Source of the DNA: Candidatus Woesearchaeota archaeon
GTDB lineage: Archaea; Nanobdellota; Nanobdellia; SCGC-AAA011-G17; JACPNG01
Assembly (NCBI GenBank): GCA_018303705.1
Contig: JAGVXQ010000038.1
Span: forward strand, 1-20,581
Direction: 5' to 3'
Length of the DNA stretch: 20,581 bases
A program made the translations under genes and the position numbers. Each line of letters starts with the position of its first letter. Position 1 is the stretch's first letter. Shown one piece after another: positions 7,485-14,598 of the stretch. The notes under the pieces were generated by a model, which worked only from the letters and a program-made list of their open reading frames with translations, had not been told where the DNA came from and ran no database searches.

Positions 7485-8377
7485 TGCAGTGGTATTTTAT
7501 AGTTTTATTGGGTACAATTGTTAATGCCTTGTTCGTAGTTATAACAAAAAAAACATTGCTGAAAGAGCATTCAATAGAGTTCTCATCTGCAATATCATTT
7601 TTGATGCTAGTAATATCATTGCCATTGCTTTTTTTTATTGATGTTAAATTAAGGCCTGGACAGATTGCAATAGTATATGTAATTTCAGCGCTTTTTACAA
7701 TAGCTTTTCTTTACAACATGAAAGCCATAAGGCACATGGATGTTTCAGTTGTGGCCCCGCTGTCGACGTTTACTACTGCAATTACAGCAATATTGGCTGT
7801 TATTTTCCTCAAGGAAGAAATTAAGCTTATGCAGGCAGCAGGCATATTGCTTTTGCTTGCAGGCGCTTATGTATTGCAGGCACAAGAGCACATGCATAAT
7901 CTGGTTGCGCCTTTCAAGAAACTATGCAAGTCCAGGTATATTGGCTACTTGTTTACAGCATTGTTTTTCTTTTCATGCGCTTTTCTGTTGATAAGGTTCA
8001 TTGTTAATAGTGATAGCAGCTATTACATAAAGACATCTACCTTTGTGCTGTTATTGCATGTTTTTATATCTCTTAATTTTTTCACAATAACTACATTGTT
8101 CTACAGGGGGCTCAAGACATATGATGCAGGGCTGAAGTCCCTGAAGATGATGGTGCTGTTAGCAATATTGTTGGTATTTTACAGGCTGCTACAATTTACT
8201 GCAATCTCAATTCCAACAGCCAAGATAGCATTTGTTATGGCCCTAAGCGAGATGTACGTTTTTTTTGTTGTCTTAATTGGGGGCAGAATGTTCCATGAAA
8301 ACGGCATGAAAAGGAAGGCAATCGGCACTGTTATAATGGTCATAGGCGTGTTGGTAATAATATTCGGCGGGTCTTAA
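7484..8377 (+). CDS. EamA/DMT-superfamily membrane transporter
   Basis: A 297-residue, strongly hydrophobic protein with about ten predicted membrane helices in two repeated halves, as in EamA (drug/metabolite) transporters. The first repeat ends with V-A-P-L-S-T-F-T-T-A-I-T-A-I-L-A, then K-E-E-I and a helix rich in G, L and A (about 115-130). The second repeat has the matching A-F-V-M-A-L-S-E-M-Y-V-F-F-V-V-L-I-G-G and a final helix G-T-V-I-M-V-I-G-V-L-V-I. A charged loop near 135-152 separates the halves. Substrate and direction cannot be read from sequence. The start overlaps the FEN1 stop by one base and the stop is one base before the next gene, so translation is probably coupled. Confidence 0.85.
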   Translation: MQWYFIVLLGTIVNALFVVITKKTLLKEHSIEFSSAISFLMLVISLPLLFFIDVKLRPGQIAIVYVISALFTIAFLYNMKAIRHMDVSVVAPLSTFTTAITAILAVIFLKEEIKLMQAAGILLLLAGAYVLQAQEHMHNLVAPFKKLCKSRYIGYLFTALFFFSCAFLLIRFIVNSDSSYYIKTSTFVLLLHVFISLNFFTITTLFYRGLKTYDAGLKSLKMMVLLAILLVFYRLLQFTAISIPTAKIAFVMALSEMYVFFVVLIGGRMFHENGMKRKAIGTVIMVIGVLVIIFGGS

Positions 8378-8378
8378 C

Positions 8379-9194
8379 ATGGTTTCGTTGAGGGATTCAT
8401 TAAAGGGCAGGCTTTCCAGCAAGGAACTTGAAGTGTTGCCAAGAGCATTTGACATAATAGGAAATATAGCTATATTCTCGGAATTTCCAAAAGAGCTTGA
8501 AAAAAAGGAGAAGATTATAGGCAATGTGCTCATAAAGCTGAACAAGAACATAAGGACTGTTGCAAAGAAAACCAAAGTGCATGGCGGGAAATACAGGACA
8601 AAAAAAATTAAGATAATTGCAGGTGAAGATAAAAAAGAAACATTGCACAAGGAAAATGGGGCTGCTGTGAAACTTGATGTTGAGAAGTGCTATTTTTCCC
8701 CAAGGCTTGGAAGTGAAAGGCTTAGGATAGCGAGGCTTGTCAAAAGGGGAGAAGATATACTGGTGATGTTTTCTGGCGTCGGCATATACCCATTGGTTAT
8801 AGCCAAAAATTCTGATGCAAAAGAAGTTTATGGCATTGAATTAAACCCTATTGCACACAGGTATGCTGCTGAAAATGTCAGGCTGAACAAAACAAGGAAC
8901 GTTTTTTTGATCAAGGGGGATGTGAAGAAGGAAGCAGCTAAGCTGAAGAAAAAATTTGACAGAATAATTATGCCCCTGCCAAAGTCTGCAGGCGACTTCC
9001 TGGATTGTGCATTGGCTGCTGCAAAGAAAAATGCAGTAATACATCTCTATGATTTTGAGCATGAGGATGAAATTGAAAATGCCTTGGAAAAGGTAAAAAA
9101 TAAGGTAAGAAAGTTCAAGTTGCTAAATGTTGTTAAGTGCGGGCAATATGCACCAGGAGCTTACAGGGTTTGCGTTGACTTCAAGCTGCAATAG
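8379..9194 (+). CDS. Trm5-like tRNA (guanine-N1)-methyltransferase
   Basis: A 271-residue class I SAM methyltransferase of the Trm5 group, which makes m1G37 next to the tRNA anticodon and so prevents frameshifting. The diagnostic segment Y-F-S-P-R-L-G-S-E-R-L-R-I-A (105-118) precedes the SAM loop V-M-F-S-G-V-G-I-Y-P (129-138). The acidic E154 in Y-G-I-E-L-N-P follows, then the catalytic-region motif M-P-L-P-K (198-202), the counterpart of N-L-P in Trm5. The closely related wyosine enzyme Taw2 is an alternative but fits less well. The N-terminal 90 residues are short and variable. It lies one base after the transporter gene and ends 9 bases before a convergent gene. Confidence 0.85.
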   Translation: MVSLRDSLKGRLSSKELEVLPRAFDIIGNIAIFSEFPKELEKKEKIIGNVLIKLNKNIRTVAKKTKVHGGKYRTKKIKIIAGEDKKETLHKENGAAVKLDVEKCYFSPRLGSERLRIARLVKRGEDILVMFSGVGIYPLVIAKNSDAKEVYGIELNPIAHRYAAENVRLNKTRNVFLIKGDVKKEAAKLKKKFDRIIMPLPKSAGDFLDCALAAAKKNAVIHLYDFEHEDEIENALEKVKNKVRKFKLLNVVKCGQYAPGAYRVCVDFKLQ

Positions 9195-9203
9195 TCATGT
9201 ATG

Positions 9204-9698
9204 TCAGAACCAGCTTCTTATTTTAAGCACTATCTTTGCTATGAATGACTTCGTGCTTGTCGTGAATCTTTTTGGCTCAAGCTTTATTCGTTCGTCATCA
9301 ATTGCACTTCCAAATTCCTGTGATGGATTGCCTGACCATGCTATTGAGTTCATGACATCCTCTGAGGTTATGACATCAATGGTGGCATTTTGCAGCAATT
9401 CCCTTGAATATTCTACGATTTTTCCCTCTTTTGTTACCAACCCTAACTGATTTTTAGAGCCATCATCCATTTTTACAATTAGATTCATGCGCTCGTTTCC
9501 AAGCAATGTCCTTGCGAAACTTGGAATGTTTTCAAACCCCTGGTTGTAGTCATTTATTGTTTTTTCTGGATTTTCAATGGCTTCTTTTGCATTGAAATCA
9601 TTTCCTACTATGCTGCCAGTATAGCTCAAGTTAAATGATAGAGCTATGGCTATTAAGAAAAATACCAATAGGAAAGCTGTTAATGCGCCCCTGAGCAT
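9204..9698 (-). CDS. membrane-anchored extracellular protein of unknown function
   Basis: 164 residues. A hydrophobic N-terminal segment (5-22, A-L-T-A-F-L-L-V-F-F-L-I-A-I-A-L) preceded by a single Arg is a signal anchor, so the rest should face outside. The remainder is polar and soluble-looking, with a small alpha/beta flavour (N-L-I-V-K-M...T-I-D-V-I-T-S-E-D-V-M-N-S) and a basic, hydrophobic C-terminus. No cysteines or catalytic motif stand out and I do not recognise the family. It has its own TATA box about 26 nt upstream. It converges on the Trm5-like gene, with only 9 bases between stops and no room for a separate terminator. Confidence 0.7.
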   Translation of the reverse strand: MLRGALTAFLLVFFLIAIALSFNLSYTGSIVGNDFNAKEAIENPEKTINDYNQGFENIPSFARTLLGNERMNLIVKMDDGSKNQLGLVTKEGKIVEYSRELLQNATIDVITSEDVMNSIAWSGNPSQEFGSAIDDERIKLEPKRFTTSTKSFIAKIVLKIRSWF

Positions 9699-9719
9699 AA
9701 AATTATGTTATATCAGCAG

Positions 9720-9729
9720 GATATAAACC
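9720..9729 (-). promoter_or_regulatory. TATA box of membrane-anchored protein gene
   Basis: On the minus strand this reads ggtttatatc. It is centred about 26 nt before the ATG at 9698, as expected for a leaderless archaeal transcript. Confidence 0.5.
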
Positions 9730-9739
9730 TTACTGGACT

Positions 9740-10303
9740 TTAATTTTTAGTTTTTAACCCTTTGCAGATAATGTACATTTCAATGCTCTTGCTTTTTGAT
9801 GCCATTGGCTTGTCGCATTTCACAAAACTGAAATATTTTTTGCATTCATTCAGGAATTTTATGAATTCATCTCCCTGAAATACCTTGGCTAAAAAATTCC
9901 CATTTGGCTTTAGATTATTTTTTGCAATTTCCAATGCCCTAAGAGCCAGATTATAGCTTCTTGCGCGGTCCAAGTCCTTTATACCTGTTGTTTTTGGCGC
10001 CATGTCGCTGATTACTGCATCGAATTTCCCTGGCAAGCTGAAAACATCATCGCTGAGAACATCAATTTTGCGGAACTTGAAATTTCTGCCATTTATCTTA
10101 ACAGGGTTAATATCTATTCCGGTTATGCTGCAGCCAAGCTCTGAACAATACTGCACCCATCCTCCTGGAGAGCAACCTAGGTCAAGTACACCTGAATTCT
10201 TGCTTATTATGTTATGCTTGCTGTTAATCTGCCTTAGCTTGTATATTGACCTTGCGAGATATCCTTCCTGCCTTGCTTTTCTTGAATAGAAATCCCTTTC
10301 CAT
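9740..10303 (-). CDS. rlmE: RlmE/FtsJ-family rRNA 2'-O-methyltransferase
   Basis: A 187-residue RrmJ/FtsJ-type ribose methyltransferase. The bacterial enzyme methylates U2552 of 23S rRNA in the A-site loop, and archaeal homologues are expected to act on the same nucleotide. The SAM-binding loop is D-L-G-C-S-P-G-G-W (41-49). The catalytic K-D-K-E set is complete: K22 (I-Y-K-L), D100 (S-D-M-A-P), K140 (L-A-K-V-F-Q-G) and E175 (S-I-E-M-Y). No C-terminal TRAM extension is present. It starts one base after the HEPN gene stop. A TATA-like stretch inside the end of that gene (about 10320-10330) could give it its own promoter, which makes sense for a housekeeping gene beside a toxin-antitoxin-like pair. 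Confidence 0.95.
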   Translation of the reverse strand: MERDFYSRKARQEGYLARSIYKLRQINSKHNIISKNSGVLDLGCSPGGWVQYCSELGCSITGIDINPVKINGRNFKFRKIDVLSDDVFSLPGKFDAVISDMAPKTTGIKDLDRARSYNLALRALEIAKNNLKPNGNFLAKVFQGDEFIKFLNECKKYFSFVKCDKPMASKSKSIEMYIICKGLKTKN

Positions 10304-10304
10304 G

Positions 10305-10712
10305 TTATTTAAAGTTGTTGGTTATATCTTTTTTTATTTTAAATATTTTTTTAATTAACTCTCTTCCTTGATCATAATCTATTTTTGTGCCATAATAATT
10401 TATACTATTTCGGATATATCTTAATCTATCAAAATCAACAAAATTAAAACCAATAACTAATGTTTTTAGCAGTTCTCCTATGCATATATGTGAAGTTACT
10501 TTGTACCCCTTTGATATGCATAATGCTTCTAAAACTTCCCGTAAGGAATCATAAGCCATTGAAACATAAACAGAGATGTTTACTTCATTTAACTTGGCTT
10601 CATTAACAGTCAGTTCTTTCATATCAGACATTTCTATTAATGATTTGATTAAATTAGTACTCGGCTTTGTTTTTTTAATAAAACCTCTCTTGTAACATTC
10701 GTTTAGTTCCAT
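10305..10712 (-). CDS. HEPN-domain protein with Tyr in place of the catalytic His
   Basis: A 135-residue all-helical protein of the HEPN type, encoded immediately after a nucleotidyltransferase, the usual arrangement of such pairs. The diagnostic Arg-Asn start of the RNase motif is present in the last third: R101-N102-S-I-N-Y106-Y107-G108. Where the canonical R-x4-6-H has histidine, this protein has tyrosine. Earlier helices carry the typical A-Y-D-S-L-R-E-V-L-E-A-L. It may bind RNA or the partner without classical HEPN RNase cleavage, or use tyrosine differently. It overlaps the partner gene by ten bases and abuts RlmE. Family membership is likely; activity is uncertain. Confidence 0.75.
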   Translation of the reverse strand: MELNECYKRGFIKKTKPSTNLIKSLIEMSDMKELTVNEAKLNEVNISVYVSMAYDSLREVLEALCISKGYKVTSHICIGELLKTLVIGFNFVDFDRLRYIRNSINYYGTKIDYDQGRELIKKIFKIKKDITNNFK

Positions 10713-11224
10713 ATCAATTCACCTTGAATTACAATGCCGTTTAATATGCTGTTTATTAGATGGTTATTGTTAATGTCCTTTAACTGATTGACAACAAATA
10801 ATTGCAATCTTCTATTTAATTTCCTTTCGAATGCATTTAAGTCTATTATTTTTCGATTTTCTGAGATGATTAAAATATCAAAATCGCTGTCTTCTGCATC
10901 CAATCCTTGTGAAGCTGAGCCGAACAATATTATGGTAGGTTTTAAATAAAATTTATTAAGTTCTTCGATTAATTTTAAATCTTTTATCTTCCTTATATTG
11001 TAGAATATTTTCAAATCTGTAAAATAATCATCTTCGAGATTGGCTTTGTATAGTTTGAGATTCTTGTACATTCTTTCAATTAAAATACCTTTCTCTGCTA
11101 GTTTTGATAGTTCTTTGCTTGCTGTTGCTGGTGCAATATTTAATATTCTTGCAATTTCCCTTATATTAAACTCAGTTGATGGATATTCAAAAAATTGCCT
11201 TAAAATGTTTATTTCTTTAAACAT
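10703..11224 (-). CDS. winged-helix DNA-binding domain fused to minimal nucleotidyltransferase (MNT)
   Basis: 173 residues in two parts. Residues 5-60 form a winged helix-turn-helix: I-R-E-I-A-R-I-L-N-I-A-P-A-T-A-S-K-E-L as the recognition region, then L-A-E-K-G-I-L. Residues 95-150 are a minimal nucleotidyltransferase of the DNA polymerase beta fold, with G102-S103-x10-D114-F-D116, the GSx10DxD motif of MntA-type antitoxins that AMPylate HEPN toxins. It is co-encoded with a HEPN protein by a ten-base overlap. Two palindromes cover its own promoter and start codon, so the wing domain probably represses its own operon. The ATG at 11224 fits the domain and the TATA spacing. An antitoxin/regulator role is inference from organisation. 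Confidence 0.85.
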   Translation of the reverse strand: MFKEINILRQFFEYPSTEFNIREIARILNIAPATASKELSKLAEKGILIERMYKNLKLYKANLEDDYFTDLKIFYNIRKIKDLKLIEELNKFYLKPTIILFGSASQGLDAEDSDFDILIISENRKIIDLNAFERKLNRRLQLFVVNQLKDINNNHLINSILNGIVIQGELIWN

Positions 11225-11252
11225 ATGTTTACAATATTAAACATATGTTTAA
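11216..11252. promoter_or_regulatory. tandem palindromic operators over promoter and start codon
   Basis: Two identical perfect palindromes, taaacatatgttta, occupy 11218-11231 and 11238-11251; the second extends to 16 bp (11237-11252). Their centres are exactly 20 bp apart, about two helical turns, so two dimers would bind the same DNA face. The first contains the ATG of the HTH-nucleotidyltransferase gene. The second overlaps its TATA-like element (tttttaaac on the minus strand), about 28 nt upstream of that start. This is the layout of an autorepressor site. Confidence 0.75.
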
Positions 11253-11260
11253 AAACTTTT

Positions 11261-12580
11261 CTATAGATCGAACTCCAACTTTTTTTTAATTTTGACTGCG
11301 CTCGGGGTTTCACCGCCATGCCAGCTTAGCTTAGGGTGAACTTTCATTGGATATATACGCTCAGAATTGTCATCAAGTAGCAATGCAGACCCGCTTTCTT
11401 TCGGCATATCATTCATGTGCTTTTGAAGGTCTGCTGTAAGGTAGCTTTGCATCATGCTGTTCAATGCTGTTATGTCTAATTTTGCTGTAAGCCTGTGAGA
11501 GATAATTATATCTGACTGGGTAAGAACATCATTGTGTATCTTTCCTGGCTGCTGTGTTGCCAATAGCATGCTTATTCCTGGTTGCCTGCCTTCTCGCAAC
11601 AACTGGACTAGTGCATCTGTTGCAGGGGTAAAGCCTGTTTTAGGAAGCGAGCTGTGCGCTTCATCAAGGACAATCCAAACCAGGGGCAGGTCGCTCTTTT
11701 TTTCTTCTACCAAATATTTGCCTTCTGTTTCTATGGATTCTAATTCCTCATATTTTCTTATGCTTATCCTGCTGTTTATGATTTTCTTGCAGAGCATTCC
11801 TATGACAAGGTTTTTTATGCTCCATGCACCGGATATTGATGTGTAACAGCTTACATCTATTATGTTTACTGTGCCTGGCTTTAGAATGTCATTGATTTCT
11901 ATGCCATTGTCACTAAACAATCCCCAGGAACTTGCGGCGATGAAAAAATTTTCTGCAGAGTCTTTAACGAATTGCTGTGCCTTTGAGTCTAGCTGCACTT
12001 TTTTTATTATGTCTTTCATTGTGTAGCTTTTTTTGGATTCTTTCAGCCCAGAAATAACCTTTTCTATCAGAACACCTACAGGGTCTGTCATTTTAACATC
12101 AAAAACATTGCACCATTCCCCTGCGTTTAGTTCGCTTGGCTTGAATGCGAATGCATAGTCTGTTGGTATTCCGCGGTTTTTGTAGTCGTCATAGTAACCA
12201 ATAGGGGTATAAATGCTGACATCTATCGCTTTTGGTTTCATGTTCCATTCTGCTAGTATTTTTTCATCCCTTTTGTTTGGAAATTTCATGGTCCAGAATA
12301 TGCCCATTGTGTCAAATATTATCACAGCCATGTTTCCCTTTATTTCTTCAGGCATTAACGATATTTCTTCTGCTATGACTGAAAGTGAGTACGACTTGCC
12401 TGATCCACGCTTGCCAGAAACAAGTATAACATGCGATCTTGCAACATCCAACAATATATTATTGGCTAAGGATGTTGTCTGGCCCATTTTCACGAAGCTT
12501 CTGCCTATGTTTACAAGGCCTTTTTTTCCGAACATTGCCTTGTCTGCTTTGTCCCTTCCTATAATTATGTCATAAGGCAT
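11261..12580 (-). CDS. HerA/FtsK-superfamily ATPase
   Basis: A 439-residue ATPase of the HerA/FtsK clade, ring-forming motors that translocate DNA, often with the NurA nuclease in end resection. An N-terminal small beta region precedes Walker A G-K-R-G-S-G-K-S (56-63). Walker B is V-W-I-V-L-D-E-A-H (301-309). A sensor A-T-Q-Q-P (341-345) follows, and the arginines in L-R-E-G-R-Q-P-G (328-335) suit an inter-subunit finger. No NurA gene is in the window and the N-terminal HAS barrel looks short, so this may be a HerA-like paralogue rather than HerA itself. Fourteen bases upstream lies a small AbrB gene, probably in the same transcript. Confidence 0.88.
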   Translation of the reverse strand: MPYDIIIGRDKADKAMFGKKGLVNIGRSFVKMGQTTSLANNILLDVARSHVILVSGKRGSGKSYSLSVIAEEISLMPEEIKGNMAVIIFDTMGIFWTMKFPNKRDEKILAEWNMKPKAIDVSIYTPIGYYDDYKNRGIPTDYAFAFKPSELNAGEWCNVFDVKMTDPVGVLIEKVISGLKESKKSYTMKDIIKKVQLDSKAQQFVKDSAENFFIAASSWGLFSDNGIEINDILKPGTVNIIDVSCYTSISGAWSIKNLVIGMLCKKIINSRISIRKYEELESIETEGKYLVEEKKSDLPLVWIVLDEAHSSLPKTGFTPATDALVQLLREGRQPGISMLLATQQPGKIHNDVLTQSDIIISHRLTAKLDITALNSMMQSYLTADLQKHMNDMPKESGSALLLDDNSERIYPMKVHPKLSWHGGETPSAVKIKKKLEFDL

Positions 12581-12594
12581 TTTTTCTTCTGGTT

Positions 12595-12756
12595 TTATTT
12601 GGTTTTTTCATCCTCTTTTTTGGTATTCAAAACTATTTTTCCATCTATGAAATTGAATTCTACATTATCACCTTTTTTTAGGCCAAGAAACTTGATAAGA
12701 CTCTTGGGAATAGTCAAAACATACTGACCAGATGGCAATTCTTGTATCTTAACCAC
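12595..12756 (-). CDS. AbrB/SpoVT-type swapped-hairpin DNA-binding protein, 53 aa
   Basis: A 53-residue protein matching the AbrB/MazE swapped-hairpin fold: V-K-I-Q-E-L-P-S-G-Q-Y, then the conserved T-I-P-K-S-L, L-G-L-K-K-G-D and a strand F-I-D-G-K-I-V-L-N. Such proteins dimerise to bind DNA as transition-state regulators or antitoxins. No ATG is available; GTG at 12756 starts exactly where the domain begins, and a TATA-like tract (about 12785-12796) lies upstream. The tail K-K-E-D-E-K-T-K is charged. It is followed 14 bases later by the HerA-like ATPase. No toxin is adjacent, so regulation of the downstream gene is the simplest guess. Confidence 0.8.
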   Translation of the reverse strand: MVKIQELPSGQYVLTIPKSLIKFLGLKKGDNVEFNFIDGKIVLNTKKEDEKTK

Positions 12757-12870
12757 TGTAACTCGAGAATCTAAACTATTAATGTATATATATAATTTTC
12801 TATTTAGAATAATATATTAATTAATACTTTAAATAATATTTAAAATAATAGTATATAGGATGCGGAGTAT

Positions 12871-12923
12871 AATATAAATTGAATGACTAACAAAAATATA
12901 AATTGAATGACTAACAAAAATAT
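12871..12923. repeat. 24-bp tandem direct repeat, about 2.2 copies
   Basis: atataaattgaatgactaac followed by aaaa is repeated exactly at 12872-12895 and 12896-12919. Matching with a 24-bp period extends over 12871-12923. It lies in the 216-bp spacer between the divergent AbrB and rfcS genes, just upstream of the rfcS promoter. It could be a regulator site or a recent slippage duplication. Confidence 0.8.
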
Positions 12924-12942
12924 TTGACCACGTCTTAAAAAG

Positions 12943-12952
12943 CTTTATATAA
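12943..12952 (+). promoter_or_regulatory. TATA box of rfcS
   Basis: ctttatataa is centred about 25 nt before the rfcS ATG at 12973, as for a leaderless transcript. The 24-bp tandem repeat ends 20 bp upstream. Confidence 0.6.
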
Positions 12953-12972
12953 CAAGGTGATTTGTTTAGGTT

Positions 12973-13926
12973 ATGCTTGAAAATTCTTTGTGGATTGAGA
13001 AATACAGGCCCAGGAGATTTGAAGACATAAAGGGACAGGAGCATATTGTTGCAAGGCTGAAAGCCTTTGTTGAAACAAAAAACATACCTCATCTGCTTTT
13101 TGGAGGGCCCGCAGGCGTTGGCAAAACAACCTTAGCATTGGCAGCTGCAATGGAACTATATGGAGAGGATTACAGGAAAAATATACTGAACTTAAATGCT
13201 TCTGACCAGAGGGGAATAGATGTCATAAGGGGGGAGATAAAGGATTTTGCAAAAACAATCTCTATGAATAACATACATAAGATGATAATACTTGATGAGG
13301 CAGATTCATTGACCAAGGATGCCCAGCATGCGTTAAGGCGTACAATGGAGATATACAGCAACACAACAAGGTTCTGCTTGATAGCCAATTACCCATCAAA
13401 AATCATAGATCCCATAAAGAGCAGGTGCGCTGTTTTTTATTTCAAGCCATTGGAAAAAAGGCATATTGAAGGCATAATAAATGAGATAGCTTCAAAAGAA
13501 AACTTAAAAGTAGACAACGAATCTGTTGATTTGCTTTACAAAGTTTCTGAAGGGGATGCAAGGAAGGTGCAGAACATAATGCAGAGCTGCGCTGCAATAA
13601 GCAAGGTGATAAGCAAAAGTACAATAAGCCAGGTTGTGAGCATAGCAACACCAAAAGAGATAAGGGAGATTCTTAATCTGGCGATAAATAAAAACTTTAT
13701 TAAGGCAAGGCAACTTTTGCTTGAAACAATGATAAAACAAGGGCTTTCTGGAATTGATGTTGTAAAGGAATTGCAAGGCGAGATAATAAATATGGAAATT
13801 GATGATGAAATAAAAGCTAAAATGATTGAGAGGTGTGGCGAAGCTGAATTCAGGCTTGTTGAGGGCTCTGATGATTATATGCAGATAGAGGCGCTGTTGG
13901 CCGGCTTTGTTTTGATTAAAAAATGA
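12973..13926 (+). CDS. rfcS: replication factor C small subunit
   Basis: The AAA+ clamp-loader small subunit, which with RfcL opens PCNA and loads it on primed DNA. At 317 residues it has the usual length. It shows the RFC box W-I-E-K-Y-R-P (7-13), Walker A G-P-A-G-V-G-K-T (45-52), Walker B with D-E-A-D (108-111), sensor 1 at N139, the arginine finger in the S-R-C motif (150-152) and sensor 2 G-D-A-R-K (194-198). The C-terminal collar helices are complete. The stop overlaps the next gene (ATGA), coupling it to a putative metallopeptidase. In many archaea rfcL directly follows rfcS; here it lies about 1.6 kb further, beyond a HepT/MntA pair. Confidence 0.97.
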   Translation: MLENSLWIEKYRPRRFEDIKGQEHIVARLKAFVETKNIPHLLFGGPAGVGKTTLALAAAMELYGEDYRKNILNLNASDQRGIDVIRGEIKDFAKTISMNNIHKMIILDEADSLTKDAQHALRRTMEIYSNTTRFCLIANYPSKIIDPIKSRCAVFYFKPLEKRHIEGIINEIASKENLKVDNESVDLLYKVSEGDARKVQNIMQSCAAISKVISKSTISQVVSIATPKEIREILNLAINKNFIKARQLLLETMIKQGLSGIDVVKELQGEIINMEIDDEIKAKMIERCGEAEFRLVEGSDDYMQIEALLAGFVLIKK

Positions 13927-14495
13927 GGATAGATTTTGAGTATTCAACACCATATGACAGGATGCTGACTATAATGAGCATGGGTGATTATTCTGATGTG
14001 CAAAAAGATGCCATTAAATCCTACATATATGACTTGGAGAAATCATGGAAGGTTGATGAGAAGAGAATATTGGGGGAGATTGAAAGCGTTTCTGGCCTGA
14101 AGTTCAAAAAAAATGATATTATATGCTATGTTGTGAAGAACATGGCGGATTACGCAATATCCCATCCATTGACCATGAAAGTAGAAAAAAACCTTGAAAG
14201 GGCAAGTATAGTCCTGATGCACGAGCTTATACACATATTATTCGTGCAAAACAAGAAATCTGAAAAGTTGATTGGATATCTTTCTAAGAATTACGGTGAG
14301 CATAACCTGCATTTTAGGGTGCATTTGCCTTTGTTCATTGTGCAAAGAAAGGTAATAGAAAATTTGTATGGAAAGAATTACTTTACTAAGGTATTAAGAA
14401 CAGAGCTGAAGCTTGAAGAGGGTTACATATGGAGAACAGCAAACGAAATCTATCCGAAATTCAAGAAAGACATCATTAAATTCTTTAAATGTTGA
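13923..14495 (+). CDS. putative zinc metallopeptidase (HExxH), coupled to rfcS
   Basis: 190 residues with a zincin helix V-L-M-H100-E101-L-I-H104-I-L-F-V. Downstream H127, H130 and H134 (E-H-N-L-H-F-R-V-H-L-P) offer a third zinc ligand. There is no signal peptide or membrane helix, so it should be cytoplasmic. It is too small for most M48 or M1 enzymes and I do not recognise the family. The ATG overlaps the rfcS stop by four bases, implying translational coupling with the clamp loader. A protease acting at replication sites, by analogy with SprT/Spartan, is a speculative reading; the spacing to the third His differs from SprT. A regulator that has lost activity is equally possible. Confidence 0.6.
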   Translation: MRIDFEYSTPYDRMLTIMSMGDYSDVQKDAIKSYIYDLEKSWKVDEKRILGEIESVSGLKFKKNDIICYVVKNMADYAISHPLTMKVEKNLERASIVLMHELIHILFVQNKKSEKLIGYLSKNYGEHNLHFRVHLPLFIVQRKVIENLYGKNYFTKVLRTELKLEEGYIWRTANEIYPKFKKDIIKFFKC

Positions 14496-14512
14496 ATATT
14501 TTACCACCTTAA

Positions 14513-14531
14513 AATAATCATTTTGATTATT
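14513..14531. terminator. hairpin between convergent genes
   Basis: aataatca and tgattatt form an 8-bp perfect stem around a ttt loop in the 103-bp gap between the rfcS/metallopeptidase transcript and the convergent HepT gene. T-rich tracts lie on both sides. A termination role is inferred from position. Confidence 0.4.
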
Positions 14532-14598
14532 ATAAGCAATAGAAATATTTACAAGCCTCAAACTTTATTGTTTTTAATTCAAGAAAAAGTTACCTTGG

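Noticed and set aside
7461..7500. Possible TGA recoding or readthrough at the end of FEN1
   Set aside because: TGA ends many genes here with normal domain boundaries, and readthrough gives only a few residues before TAG without completing the PCNA motif.
12829..13092. Minus-strand open frame of 87 codons across the rfcS promoter
   Set aside because: It runs through the tandem repeat and the rfcS start, and its composition is repeat-derived (the segment I-F-V-S-H-S-I-Y occurs twice).
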